Source of the DNA: DYGX01 sp035325905
GTDB taxonomy: Bacteria > Chloroflexota > Anaerolineae > Aggregatilineales > Aggregatilineaceae
Assembly: GCA_035325905.1 (NCBI GenBank)
Contig: DAOKYY010000009.1
Location: 1 to 64,000, forward strand
Direction of reading: 5' to 3'
DNA: 64,000 nucleotides
The notes beneath the pieces are model-generated. The model had not been told where the DNA came from. It did not search any database and was given only the letters and a program-made list of their open reading frames with translations. A program made the position numbers and the translations under genes. This document shows, piece by piece, positions 16,774 through 24,237 of the stretch (its first letter is position 1; every line of letters begins with the position of its first letter).

Positions 16774-17334
16774 TTACTCGTCCTTGTCCGGCGCAGAGGT
16801 CGCCTGCCCGGTCAGGCGGTTGCGCAGGCCGAGCAGGTTGCGCATCAGCTTCTGGCGGGCGTTCGGATGCTTGACGTAATCCAGCCCGACCTCGTAGGTC
16901 GCCGCCGCCTGGGTGACGTGCCCGCCGCGCAGTTGCAAGTCCGCGATGGCGAGCACGGTCTGGCCGTAGTTTTCCTCGTCGCCGATCTCCATGAACAGCG
17001 CCGACGCCTCGCGGTAGTTGGTGATCGCCTGCTCAGTGTTGCCCAGCTTGGCGTAGACGCGCCCCATGTTGCCGAGCGCCTGCGCCAGGCGGCTCTGGTC
17101 GCCGCGTGCCTGGAAAACGTCGCGCGCCGCCTGCATCTCGGCCAGCGCCGCGTCGTACTGGCCGACGCTGTGCAGCGCCAGCCCCAGGTTGACGCGCATC
17201 TCGGCGGCCAGATCGTCCTCGCCCGCCGCCTCATAGGCGCTCCGGGCGGCGCGGAAGGTCTCCGCCGCCCGCTCGTAATCCTGCTGCATGAACTGCTGGA
17301 TGCCCTGATCCTTCAGACTCTCGGCGTTCGCCAT
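16774..17334 (-). CDS. TPR-repeat protein
   Basis: A 186-aa soluble protein made of about four tetratricopeptide repeats: GIQQFMQQDYERAAETFRAA, VNLGLALHSVGQYDAALAEM, GNMGRVYAKLGNTEQAITNY and AIADLQLRGGHVTQAAATY. Such repeats make protein-protein contacts. It is the first gene of a tight leftward group (TPR protein, alpha/beta hydrolase, kinase, membrane methyltransferase), so it may scaffold one of these enzymes. That link is inferred from gene order only. Confidence 0.82.
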   Translation of the reverse strand: MANAESLKDQGIQQFMQQDYERAAETFRAARSAYEAAGEDDLAAEMRVNLGLALHSVGQYDAALAEMQAARDVFQARGDQSRLAQALGNMGRVYAKLGNTEQAITNYREASALFMEIGDEENYGQTVLAIADLQLRGGHVTQAAATYEVGLDYVKHPNARQKLMRNLLGLRNRLTGQATSAPDKDE

Positions 17335-17452
17335 GCCTGTATGCTCTCCCCTCGCTGATCGCACGCCGCGCCAGCCCGATGCGCCCTGCTCCTGGCTGTC
17401 GCTAGCTGCTCTGTGCTGCCTTTCGCGGTTCCTGGCGGTTCTACGCTGTCTA

Positions 17453-17482
17453 ATTGTGCAGGCGATCGCGCGGTCCGCGCAA
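17453..17482 (-). promoter_or_regulatory. Promoter candidate for the TPR-hydrolase-kinase operon
   Basis: On the minus strand TTGCGC (17482-17477) and CACAAT (17458-17453) are 18 bp apart. Transcription would start near 17446, about 110 nt before the TPR gene. Confidence 0.35.
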
Positions 17483-17498
17483 GCGCGCCTGCCCCTGC

Positions 17499-18128
17499 TC
17501 ACGCCATGTACAGGCCGCCGGTCGCCTCCAGCCAGTCCGCGATGCGCTCGACGGCGCGCGGCACGTCGTTGTCGGAAATGTCCAGACGCAGCGCTGGCAG
17601 CAACGATTCGCTCACCAGCCGGTCCATCAGCGCCTGCTCCGCCACGAACACGCTCAGGTCGTCGTACTGCTTCGGGTTGCCAGAGACTTTCAGCCGCTCG
17701 GCGCGCGCCGCCTCGAACGACTCCGCCGAGCGCGTGACGTACACCAGCCGGAAGCCGAGCGGCGCGAGCCGCTGCTCCAGCCAGGTGAAGTCGTAATCCT
17801 TGCCGCGCTCGCGCAGCTGGACGACGCGCGTCGAGATGTGGAAGCGGTCCACAATCCATGAGTAGTAACGCTGAAGCTCAAACAGGCGCGCCCAGGTGTG
17901 ATACGTCTCCATCGCCAGGGCTTCTTCTTCGGGCGCGAAGTTGATCAGCCCGCGACCCCAGGGGAAATTGGTGAAGGCGCACCACTCGGCGGAGATCAGC
18001 GGCGAGTGGTAGCGGTACTTGCGCGGACCGACGATGCGCGGGTGCTCGTTGAGCGCGAAGGCGATATCGGTCTTGAACGTCAGGCGCGTGCCTTCGAGGA
18101 TAACTTTCGGGCAGAGCTTGCGTCCCAT
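17499..18128 (-). CDS. Deoxynucleoside/thymidylate-kinase-like protein with altered P-loop
   Basis: A 209-aa soluble protein. The N-terminus reads KVILEGTRLTFKTDIAF, the position and flanks of a thymidylate-kinase-type P-loop. However, the invariant Gly before the Lys is Phe18 (GTRLTFKT against GxxxxGKT). The C-terminus, RLDISDNDVPRAVERIADWL, matches the usual end of dTMP/deoxynucleoside kinases, and VDRFHISTRV near residue 93 resembles their DR-x-x-x-S segment. The fold assignment is therefore reasonable, while ATP binding is doubtful. It stands alone between a glycosyltransferase gene and the TPR operon. It could be a nucleotide or small-molecule kinase with an unusual loop, or a non-catalytic derivative. 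Confidence 0.55.
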   Translation of the reverse strand: MGRKLCPKVILEGTRLTFKTDIAFALNEHPRIVGPRKYRYHSPLISAEWCAFTNFPWGRGLINFAPEEEALAMETYHTWARLFELQRYYSWIVDRFHISTRVVQLRERGKDYDFTWLEQRLAPLGFRLVYVTRSAESFEAARAERLKVSGNPKQYDDLSVFVAEQALMDRLVSESLLPALRLDISDNDVPRAVERIADWLEATGGLYMA

Positions 18129-18173
18129 GCTTCGTCCCCCCTTGTGTCCCCGTCACCCCGGACGTGGTATCCC

Positions 18174-20108
18174 CTACTGCACGGTCAGCGTGCCGATAGC
18201 CGCGTAATCCGCCCCATCGCTCGCCGGAAGAATAGCCTGGTCCCAATAGGTATACAGCTTGACGCCGATGGTGTACGATCCCGGCGGCAGATCGGCGGGC
18301 AGTTCGAGCGGGTGCGCGTCGAAGACCGGGGTCCCTGGCGTCCAGGCGCTCGTCGGCGCGCGGCCCCCGGCGGGGAAGCTGTCGTGCTGGGCGCGCAGCG
18401 CGCCGCTCTGGTCCAGCAAGAAAACGGAGACGCTGTAATCGACCGGAACCGGCGCGCCGGTCTGCCACCACAGCAGGACCGGGATCGTCGCGCCCGGCGC
18501 GGCCTCGGCAGGGAAATCGACGCGGCGCAGCGCGATCGCCTCGCCGAAGCGCGCAACCTCGCCCGGCGCGCCCTCGTCGAGCGCCAGCCGGTCGTAGCGA
18601 TAGGCGTAGATCGGGTGGCCGTGATGCTGATAATTCAGCGTCGCGGTCCGCACGAAGCCCTCCTGCGCCAGCAGATCGAGCGCGTCGTGCTTCTTGGCTT
18701 CGTCGCCCCAGTAGGCGAGCCATAGCCCGCCGGTGCGGTCGAGCGCGGCCTTGAGGTAGGGCAGAAAGAGCGTGCCGTAACGCTTGCGATAGTCGTAGAG
18801 CGAGATCGCCGGGTCGCCGGATACGTCTTGCGGAAGCTGCCGCATCGCCGCGCGCACGTCGGCGTCAGGCAGCGCCAGCTCTAAGTGATACCACAGCGCG
18901 GCGTGCTCGCCCTCTACGTCGATCAGCACTGGCTCTTCGGCCGGGCGCTGAAAGGCGATGTCGGCGGCCATCTGGCGCCAGGGCGGCTTGACGTAGTACG
19001 CGCTGGTCACGAGCAGGCCGTTGACGACGATCAGCGCCACCAGGAAGCCGCGCCCGAAGCGATCGAAGGCGGTCAGGCCGAAGCCGACCAGCAGCGCGAT
19101 CGCCGGCATGATGACCGAGATATTGCGGTCGGTCAGCAGCGGGAAGCGGCTGTGCAGCGCAACCGTCAGGATAATCGGCAGGCCGAGCCATAGCGCGGCC
19201 AGCAGCGCGCCCGACAGGCGTCTGTCGCGGGGCAGGCGGCCCATCGCCCCCGGCGTGCGGACCAGCGGCCCCAGCCAGCCTGCCAGCGCCAGCAGGCCGT
19301 AGAGCGCGACCGGGCTGCCGAGCGATTCGGTCGCCAGGTAAGTGAGCGTCGCGCGGTTGAACGGCATCGCCCGGCCGGTGAGGATCGCCTCCTCCAGCGA
19401 GGTGTTCATCGACTGGTACATGGCGACCAGCGCCCAGGGCACGAACGCTAGCCCGATCGCCGCGTTGAGCAGCGCGAAATGCCGCCAGCGATCCCTGCCG
19501 CGCAGCGTGACCAGCGCGTGGGCCGCGATCGCCAGGTTGACCATGAGCGAGTAGTAGTGCAGGTGGACGCCGAGCACGCTCGCGGCGACGAATCCGAGCG
19601 CCGCGCCGCCCCGGGGAGCCTGCCGCCAGCGCAGATAAAACAGCGTGATTGCCATCATCACGAAGTAGAGGATTGGGTAGCCGCGCACTTCCTGCGTCAG
19701 CACGACATGCTTGTCCATCAGCGCGAAGGCCAGCGCCGCGCCGGCTCCCGCCACCGGCATGAACAGCCGCGCGCCGAGCCGGTAGAGCAGGGCGATGCTG
19801 GCGATCGAGAACAGCACGGTGAGCCAGCGCAGGCCCAGCACGCTCGGCCCGGCCAGCAACGACCAGCCGCGCAGCAGGTAGGTGTAGACCGGCCCGTGCT
19901 GGTCGGTGATGATCATCGACATGATGGCGCGGGGGCTGTCCCCGCGCGCCAGCCACATCGACCAGCCTTCGTCGCCCCACAGGCCCTGATCGTTGAGGCC
20001 ATGAATGCGCAGCGCCGACCCCAGCAGCAGGACGGCCAGCATCGCGAACAGGGCAGGCCGCGTCGTGACGTGCAGGGGCAAACTGGAGTCGGGGGTTGGG
20101 TGGGTCAT
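18174..20108 (-). CDS. GT39/ArnT-like membrane glycosyltransferase
   Basis: A 644-aa polytopic membrane protein. The first extracytoplasmic loop carries the GT-C hallmark acidic pair in NDQGLWGDEGWSMWLARG, followed by DQHGPVYTYLLRGW. About 10-12 helices follow to about residue 380, then a soluble extracytoplasmic C-terminal domain of about 260 aa that ends in a beta-sandwich-like region (LPPGSYTIGVKLYTYW). GT39-family enzymes transfer sugars from lipid-linked donors to proteins or lipids. Donor and acceptor are unknown. I chose the ATG at 20108, just before the first helix; it lies only about 2 nt from the predicted transcription start. Confidence 0.8.
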   Translation of the reverse strand: MTHPTPDSSLPLHVTTRPALFAMLAVLLLGSALRIHGLNDQGLWGDEGWSMWLARGDSPRAIMSMIITDQHGPVYTYLLRGWSLLAGPSVLGLRWLTVLFSIASIALLYRLGARLFMPVAGAGAALAFALMDKHVVLTQEVRGYPILYFVMMAITLFYLRWRQAPRGGAALGFVAASVLGVHLHYYSLMVNLAIAAHALVTLRGRDRWRHFALLNAAIGLAFVPWALVAMYQSMNTSLEEAILTGRAMPFNRATLTYLATESLGSPVALYGLLALAGWLGPLVRTPGAMGRLPRDRRLSGALLAALWLGLPIILTVALHSRFPLLTDRNISVIMPAIALLVGFGLTAFDRFGRGFLVALIVVNGLLVTSAYYVKPPWRQMAADIAFQRPAEEPVLIDVEGEHAALWYHLELALPDADVRAAMRQLPQDVSGDPAISLYDYRKRYGTLFLPYLKAALDRTGGLWLAYWGDEAKKHDALDLLAQEGFVRTATLNYQHHGHPIYAYRYDRLALDEGAPGEVARFGEAIALRRVDFPAEAAPGATIPVLLWWQTGAPVPVDYSVSVFLLDQSGALRAQHDSFPAGGRAPTSAWTPGTPVFDAHPLELPADLPPGSYTIGVKLYTYWDQAILPASDGADYAAIGTLTVQ

Positions 20109-20116
20109 GGCGAGCG

Positions 20117-20145
20117 ATTGTACCGCGTTCGGCGTGCGGCGGGAA
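20117..20145 (-). promoter_or_regulatory. Promoter candidate giving a near-leaderless GT39 transcript
   Basis: Minus-strand TTCCCG (20145-20140) and TACAAT (20122-20117) are 17 bp apart. The expected start near 20110 is almost on the ATG (20108). Confidence 0.35.
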
Positions 20146-20181
20146 TCAAAACGCCCGGCTCTGTCCATGACAGGCCGGGCG
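20145..20181 (-). terminator. Terminator of the cold-shock gene
   Basis: On the minus strand CGCCCGGC-CTGTC pairs with GACAG-A-GCCGGGCG around an ATG loop, with one bulged A. GTTTTGATT follows. It lies 22 bp after the csp stop codon. Confidence 0.75.
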
Positions 20182-20203
20182 CTGGTCGATGCTCAGCCGG
20201 TGT

Positions 20204-20422
20204 TTAGCGGCTCAGGCGGACGACGTCGGCAGCCTGCGGACCCTTCGGCCCTTCGGCGATCGTGAACTCAACGCGCTCGCCTTCGGCCAGCTCGCGGTAG
20301 CCGGAACCCTGAATGGCGCTGAAGTGGACGAACACGTCCGAGCCACCTTCGCGCTGGATGAATCCAAAGCCCTTCTGGGCGTTGAACCACTTCACGGTTC
20401 CCTGGATGCGATTCGACGACAT
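20204..20422 (-). CDS. csp: Cold-shock domain protein
   Basis: A 72-aa single-domain CspA-family protein. RNP1 (KGFGFI) and RNP2 (VFVHFSAI) are intact, as are the start GTVKWFNAQ and the end GPQAADVVRL. It binds single-stranded RNA or DNA and acts as an RNA chaperone in the cytoplasm. The ATG at 20422 is preceded by GGAG and matches the family start. An in-frame extension of 49 codons upstream is open but lies in the untranslated leader. It is a monocistronic unit with its own promoter and terminator. Confidence 0.95.
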   Translation of the reverse strand: MSSNRIQGTVKWFNAQKGFGFIQREGGSDVFVHFSAIQGSGYRELAEGERVEFTIAEGPKGPQAADVVRLSR

Positions 20423-20561
20423 GTTTGGGAGTCTCCTTCCCTGATACAAAAAACGGTTGCTTGGAGCATAGGAGTTTGCGACAGGGACAAAAAACTCCCG
20501 GGCACGCGGGTTTGGGCGCCAGGGAATTTGACTTCCGGTACTGCGAACAACCTGCTCCACG
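20423..20561 (-). promoter_or_regulatory. Long 5' leader of the cold-shock gene
   Basis: The promoter at 20568-20596 predicts an untranslated leader of about 138 nt. Long structured leaders are known from cspA of Escherichia coli, where they control translation with temperature. This one has T-rich patches and a CCCGGGAG stretch; no cold-box sequence was recognised. Confidence 0.4.
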
Positions 20562-20567
20562 CGCATC

Positions 20568-20596
20568 ATTGTATGACATCCTGTTACGGATGTAAA
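20568..20596 (-). promoter_or_regulatory. Sigma70 promoter of the cold-shock gene
   Basis: Minus-strand TTTACA (20596-20591) and TACAAT (20573-20568) are exactly 17 bp apart, which is close to consensus. Confidence 0.6.
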
Positions 20597-20652
20597 TAGG
20601 CAGTTTTTCAGGGAAGGGTTTACAGCCGTGTCAAGAAGGCGCCGATCCGCCT

Positions 20653-21396
20653 CTAGAGGGTGATGTTGAGGATCGCTTCGGCGATGTCGCGCATCTCCTG
20701 CGCGGACATCCGCGACAGCTTCATCGCCAGCTCAAGATACGCCTGGTTGACCGGCTTGGTGACGAAACGCCGCATGTCTTCGGGCATCTCCGCCAGGCGC
20801 TTGAAGTCCTCTTGCAGCGCCAAGAAATCCCCGACGCGGCTGACATCCTCGAAGAAAGTGGACAGGTTCACGCCGCACGCGCTGGCAAGCGTCATTAGCA
20901 CCGGCAGGGGGATCGGGCGGCGCCCCAGCTCATACGCCTGGACGTGCGCGGCGGTCACGCCCGACTCCTGAGCAAGTTGCTCCGGCGTCAGGTTGGCGTC
21001 GATCCTCGCCTGGCGCAGCACCGCGCCGATCAGCCGTTGCCGCAGCGTGACATATTCGCGCGCGTCGATGCCCTGCTGCTCGGCTTGCTGCGCGAGGGTC
21101 TGCGCGCCCATGAAGTGGCTGAGCGGGACCTGGAGCGTGTGCGCCAGCAACTCGATCTGCGGCAGCGAGGGCATCGCCTCGCCATACTCCCAGGCTTCAA
21201 GCGTATCCGGTGTGGCGCCGATCCGGTCCGCGCACGCCTCCAGGCTCAGCCCGGCCGCCTCGCGCGCGTCGCGAATCAGCACGCCCAGAATGCGCGCGCG
21301 CAGCAGGTACAGCTCGTCGAAGTTGCGCGGCGCGCCGCTGTCGGCCCGCTCGTCGGAGTGCCGGCGCATGCGATCGGCGATATCGCTGAAGCTCAT
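20653..21396 (-). CDS. Tandem XRE-family helix-turn-helix regulator
   Basis: A 247-aa protein with two Cro/CI-type HTH domains. The first is at about residues 33-95 (LGVLIRDAREAAGLSLEACADRIGATPDTLEAWEYG, written here in two parts: LGVLIRDAREAAGLSLE and ACADRIGATPDTLEAWEYG). The second is at about 122-182 (IGAVLRQARIDANLTPEQL, then AQESGVTAAHVQAYELGRR). A helical C-terminus follows (DMRRFVTKPVNQAYLELAMK). There is no peptidase or sensor domain. The promoter is TTGCGC-17 bp-TATAAT. Two DNA-binding domains in one chain suggest an asymmetric or double site. The target is unknown; the divergent gene at 21562 is a candidate. Confidence 0.82.
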   Translation of the reverse strand: MSFSDIADRMRRHSDERADSGAPRNFDELYLLRARILGVLIRDAREAAGLSLEACADRIGATPDTLEAWEYGEAMPSLPQIELLAHTLQVPLSHFMGAQTLAQQAEQQGIDAREYVTLRQRLIGAVLRQARIDANLTPEQLAQESGVTAAHVQAYELGRRPIPLPVLMTLASACGVNLSTFFEDVSRVGDFLALQEDFKRLAEMPEDMRRFVTKPVNQAYLELAMKLSRMSAQEMRDIAEAILNITL

Positions 21397-21431
21397 CGGT
21401 CAGTCCTCCCAGGGCGGCCAGATGTGCTCGT

Positions 21432-21460
21432 ATTATACGGGCGCGGCGATCCCGGCGCAA
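21432..21460 (-). promoter_or_regulatory. Sigma70 promoter of the tandem XRE gene
   Basis: Minus-strand TTGCGC (21460-21455) and perfect TATAAT (21437-21432) are 17 bp apart. The leader would be about 28 nt. Confidence 0.55.
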
Positions 21461-21561
21461 AGCGCAGCCGTGCCTGGCCTCGCCGCCGGTTTTGGAGGGA
21501 GGTTTGCCCTGCCTGTGGTACACTGTGCTGCCGGGAACCGGACCACTCACAGGGAGAGCTG

Positions 21562-24183
21562 ATGCGATCATTCGAGCCGGGCCGCTGGCCGCGCGGGCGG
21601 CGTCCTGACGCGCTGGCGCACGCGCTGTCGATCCTGCTGCCTCTGCTGGTGTACGGCGCGGTCGCGGTGCTGATCACCTGGCCGCTGGCCGGGCGATTGA
21701 CGACGCACGTCGCCGGGTTCGGCTTCGGCGACGGGTACGAGGTCGTGCGCCAGGTGTGGTGGGCGCACGAGCAGATCGCGCACGGTAACAACCCCTTCGA
21801 TCAGCCGCTGCTGGTTTATCCCGACGGCTTCACAAGCTGGCTCCAATGGACGCAGCCGCTCCAATATCTGCCCGCCGCGCTGCTGACTTTCGTCGTCAGC
21901 CCGCTGACCGCGTTCAACCTGACGCTGCTGATCACGCTGGCGCTCGACGGTCTGGCGGGCTACGCGCTGGGCCTGACGCTGACCGGCGGGCGGCGCGGCG
22001 CGGCGCTGCTCGGCGGGCTGGCGCTGATGGCGTTTCCGGCGCTGCAAGGGCATCTCAGCGTCGGGCACCTCGGCAACCTGATCCTCTGGCCGGCGGCGCT
22101 GGCGGCGCGCAGCCTGTGGCAGGTCCTGATGCAGGGCGCGGGCTGGCGGGCGGCGCTGTGGGGCGCGCTGTGGTTCGGGCTGGCCGCGCTCGGCCACGTG
22201 ACGCAAGTGACCTTCGTGATGTTTCCGCTGGCGGCGTTCCTGCTGCTCGGCGCGCTGATCGTGGCTCCCCGCACGGTTATTCGCAAGGGGGAGCCGCTCG
22301 CCGCACAGCCGATAGTGCGCGCGCTGGCGATGCTGGCGCTCGGCGGCCTGCTGATCGCGCCGTTCTTCCTGCCGCTGCTGAGCGACGAGGGCCGCGCCGA
22401 ATTGCGCGGCGTGGCGGAAGGGGGCCGCGTGATGTTCAGCGCGGACGCGCTCGCCTTCGCCAGCCCGTCGCCGTTCGGCCCGCTGGACGACGCCGGGCTG
22501 GCGCCGGACTACGCCCGGCGCGTGCTGGGCACAAATTCCGCCGAAGGCTCAGCCTATCTCGGCGTGATCGCGCTGGCGCTGGCGGCGGTCGCGCTGGCGA
22601 AACAGCGCGGCGCGTGGGCCTGGGCGGTTCTGGCCCTCGGCGCGATGCTGCTCTCGCTGGGGCCGTTGCTCAAATGGCAGGGCGAGCCGGTGACGCTCGC
22701 GGTCGAGGACATCGAGACACACGTTACGCTGCCCTGGGCTTTTCTCGAAGACCTGCCGGTCTTCGACGCGACGCGCACGCCGGGGCGTTTTAACCTGACG
22801 ACCGGCCTGGCGATCGGCGCGCTGGTCAGCCTGGGCAGCGCGGCGCTGCTCGACCGCGTGCGACACCCAGCAGCGCGCGGGGCGCTGGTGATCGCGCTCG
22901 GCGCGCTGCTGCTGCTCGACTACCAGTTGTTCTGGCCCTTTCCGACCGACGACGCGCGCCAGCCGGAGTACTTCCACGCGCTGGCGCGAGCCGAGGACGT
23001 GCGCGCCGTGCTGAACGTCCCGGCGGACGATCTGCTGGCCGCCAAGATCGGGCTGTACCAGCAAACGATCCACGGCAAGCCGCTGATCGCCGGACACACC
23101 CTGCGCCGCAGCCCGCAGAACCCGGCCATTCTGGCGCTGCTGGATCGCGCCGCGCTCGGCGGCGCGGAAGCGGACTGGGCCGGGCTGCGCGCCGAGGACG
23201 CGCCCGCGCTGCTTTCGGCTGCCGGAGCCGACCGGGTGATCGTGCACAAGCAGTTCCTGGACGACGCCGGCACCGCGCTCAACTGGCTGCGCGCGGTCGT
23301 GGGGCCGCCCGAGTACGAGGACGAGCGGATCGCGGCGTTCGCCGTAGCTGTGAGCGCGCCGCTAGACAGTGACACGCTGTTGCTTGCGCCGGGGTTCGAG
23401 GGCTGGAGCGCGCCGGTTGTCGCCGCCGGAGCGCGGGTCATGTTCCTGGCGGACGAGGGCGCGTGGCACGTCTACAGCCTGACTGAGCAGTACGGTGAAC
23501 TGGTCTTCGACGCGGCGCCCTACCGGACCGCGCGCCCGGTGTCCGTTGCGCTCGATAGCAGGCTGCTCGCTGCCTGGACGCTCGATCAGGCGGCTGAGAC
23601 GATCCGTCTGCCGCTGTGGATCGACGCGGGTTTCCACACGCTGACCTTCGCGGCGCCGGGTGGGTGCACGCCGTACCCGTTCGCGCTCGGCTGCTGGGAC
23701 GATCCGGCGCTGAGCGCCGCCTGTGCGCCCGCCGATCCGCCCGCGTGCCTCAGCGCCGCGCTCGGATCGCCCGCCTGGGAGCCGCTCGCGCAGCCCCTCC
23801 CGACGGACATCCGCCTCGCGGGCGGGCTGCGCCTGCGCGGCTATACGCTCGACGTGGCGGAGCGCATCGTCAAGCTGCGCTTGTTCTGGCAGGCGGACGG
23901 GCCGCTCGCGGCAAGCTACGCGCTGTTTGTGCACGTCGCGGACCCGGCGACCGACCGGCCTCTGGCGCAATTCGACGGCTACCCGGAAATCTCGACCGAT
24001 GAATGGACCGGTGGCGCGCAGTGGGTGTCGAGCGTGCGTATCGCGCTGCCCGATGATCTTCCGCCCGGCGAGGTCGCGCTCAACCTGGGCTGGGCTGACC
24101 CGGCCAGCGGCGAGCGGCTGGCGGTCGTGGGCGCGCCGGACGGCCTGATCCGGCTGGCGACGATCACCGTTCCAGCCGAATAA
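21562..24183 (+). CDS. Large polytopic membrane protein, glycosyltransferase GT-C-like
   Basis: An 873-aa protein with about 11-13 transmembrane helices in residues 1-470 and an extracytoplasmic beta-rich C-terminal half. The first loop after helix 1 (GFGFGDGYEVVRQVWWAHEQ, then NNPFDQPLLVYPDG) resembles the YfhO/GT-C type in which an acidic pair sits in loop 1. The C-terminal segment near 760-870 (LRLRGYTLDVAERIVKLRLFW, then FVHVADPATDRPLAQFDGYP) has the same beta-sandwich style as the end of the GT39-like protein at 18174. The start has GGGAGAG 5 nt upstream. Sugar transfer is inferred, with no substrate evidence. Confidence 0.7.
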   Translation: MRSFEPGRWPRGRRPDALAHALSILLPLLVYGAVAVLITWPLAGRLTTHVAGFGFGDGYEVVRQVWWAHEQIAHGNNPFDQPLLVYPDGFTSWLQWTQPLQYLPAALLTFVVSPLTAFNLTLLITLALDGLAGYALGLTLTGGRRGAALLGGLALMAFPALQGHLSVGHLGNLILWPAALAARSLWQVLMQGAGWRAALWGALWFGLAALGHVTQVTFVMFPLAAFLLLGALIVAPRTVIRKGEPLAAQPIVRALAMLALGGLLIAPFFLPLLSDEGRAELRGVAEGGRVMFSADALAFASPSPFGPLDDAGLAPDYARRVLGTNSAEGSAYLGVIALALAAVALAKQRGAWAWAVLALGAMLLSLGPLLKWQGEPVTLAVEDIETHVTLPWAFLEDLPVFDATRTPGRFNLTTGLAIGALVSLGSAALLDRVRHPAARGALVIALGALLLLDYQLFWPFPTDDARQPEYFHALARAEDVRAVLNVPADDLLAAKIGLYQQTIHGKPLIAGHTLRRSPQNPAILALLDRAALGGAEADWAGLRAEDAPALLSAAGADRVIVHKQFLDDAGTALNWLRAVVGPPEYEDERIAAFAVAVSAPLDSDTLLLAPGFEGWSAPVVAAGARVMFLADEGAWHVYSLTEQYGELVFDAAPYRTARPVSVALDSRLLAAWTLDQAAETIRLPLWIDAGFHTLTFAAPGGCTPYPFALGCWDDPALSAACAPADPPACLSAALGSPAWEPLAQPLPTDIRLAGGLRLRGYTLDVAERIVKLRLFWQADGPLAASYALFVHVADPATDRPLAQFDGYPEISTDEWTGGAQWVSSVRIALPDDLPPGEVALNLGWADPASGERLAVVGAPDGLIRLATITVPAE

Positions 24184-24237
24184 ACGAGCAGGGGCAGGTC
24201 GTTTCGCCGCCCGCCCCCGTCGTTGCGTCCGATCCGG

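Noticed and set aside
20423..20569. An N-terminal extension of 49 codons for the cold-shock protein
   Set aside because: It falls in the leader, starts upstream of the predicted transcript start, and the ATG at 20422 matches the family start with a GGAG site.
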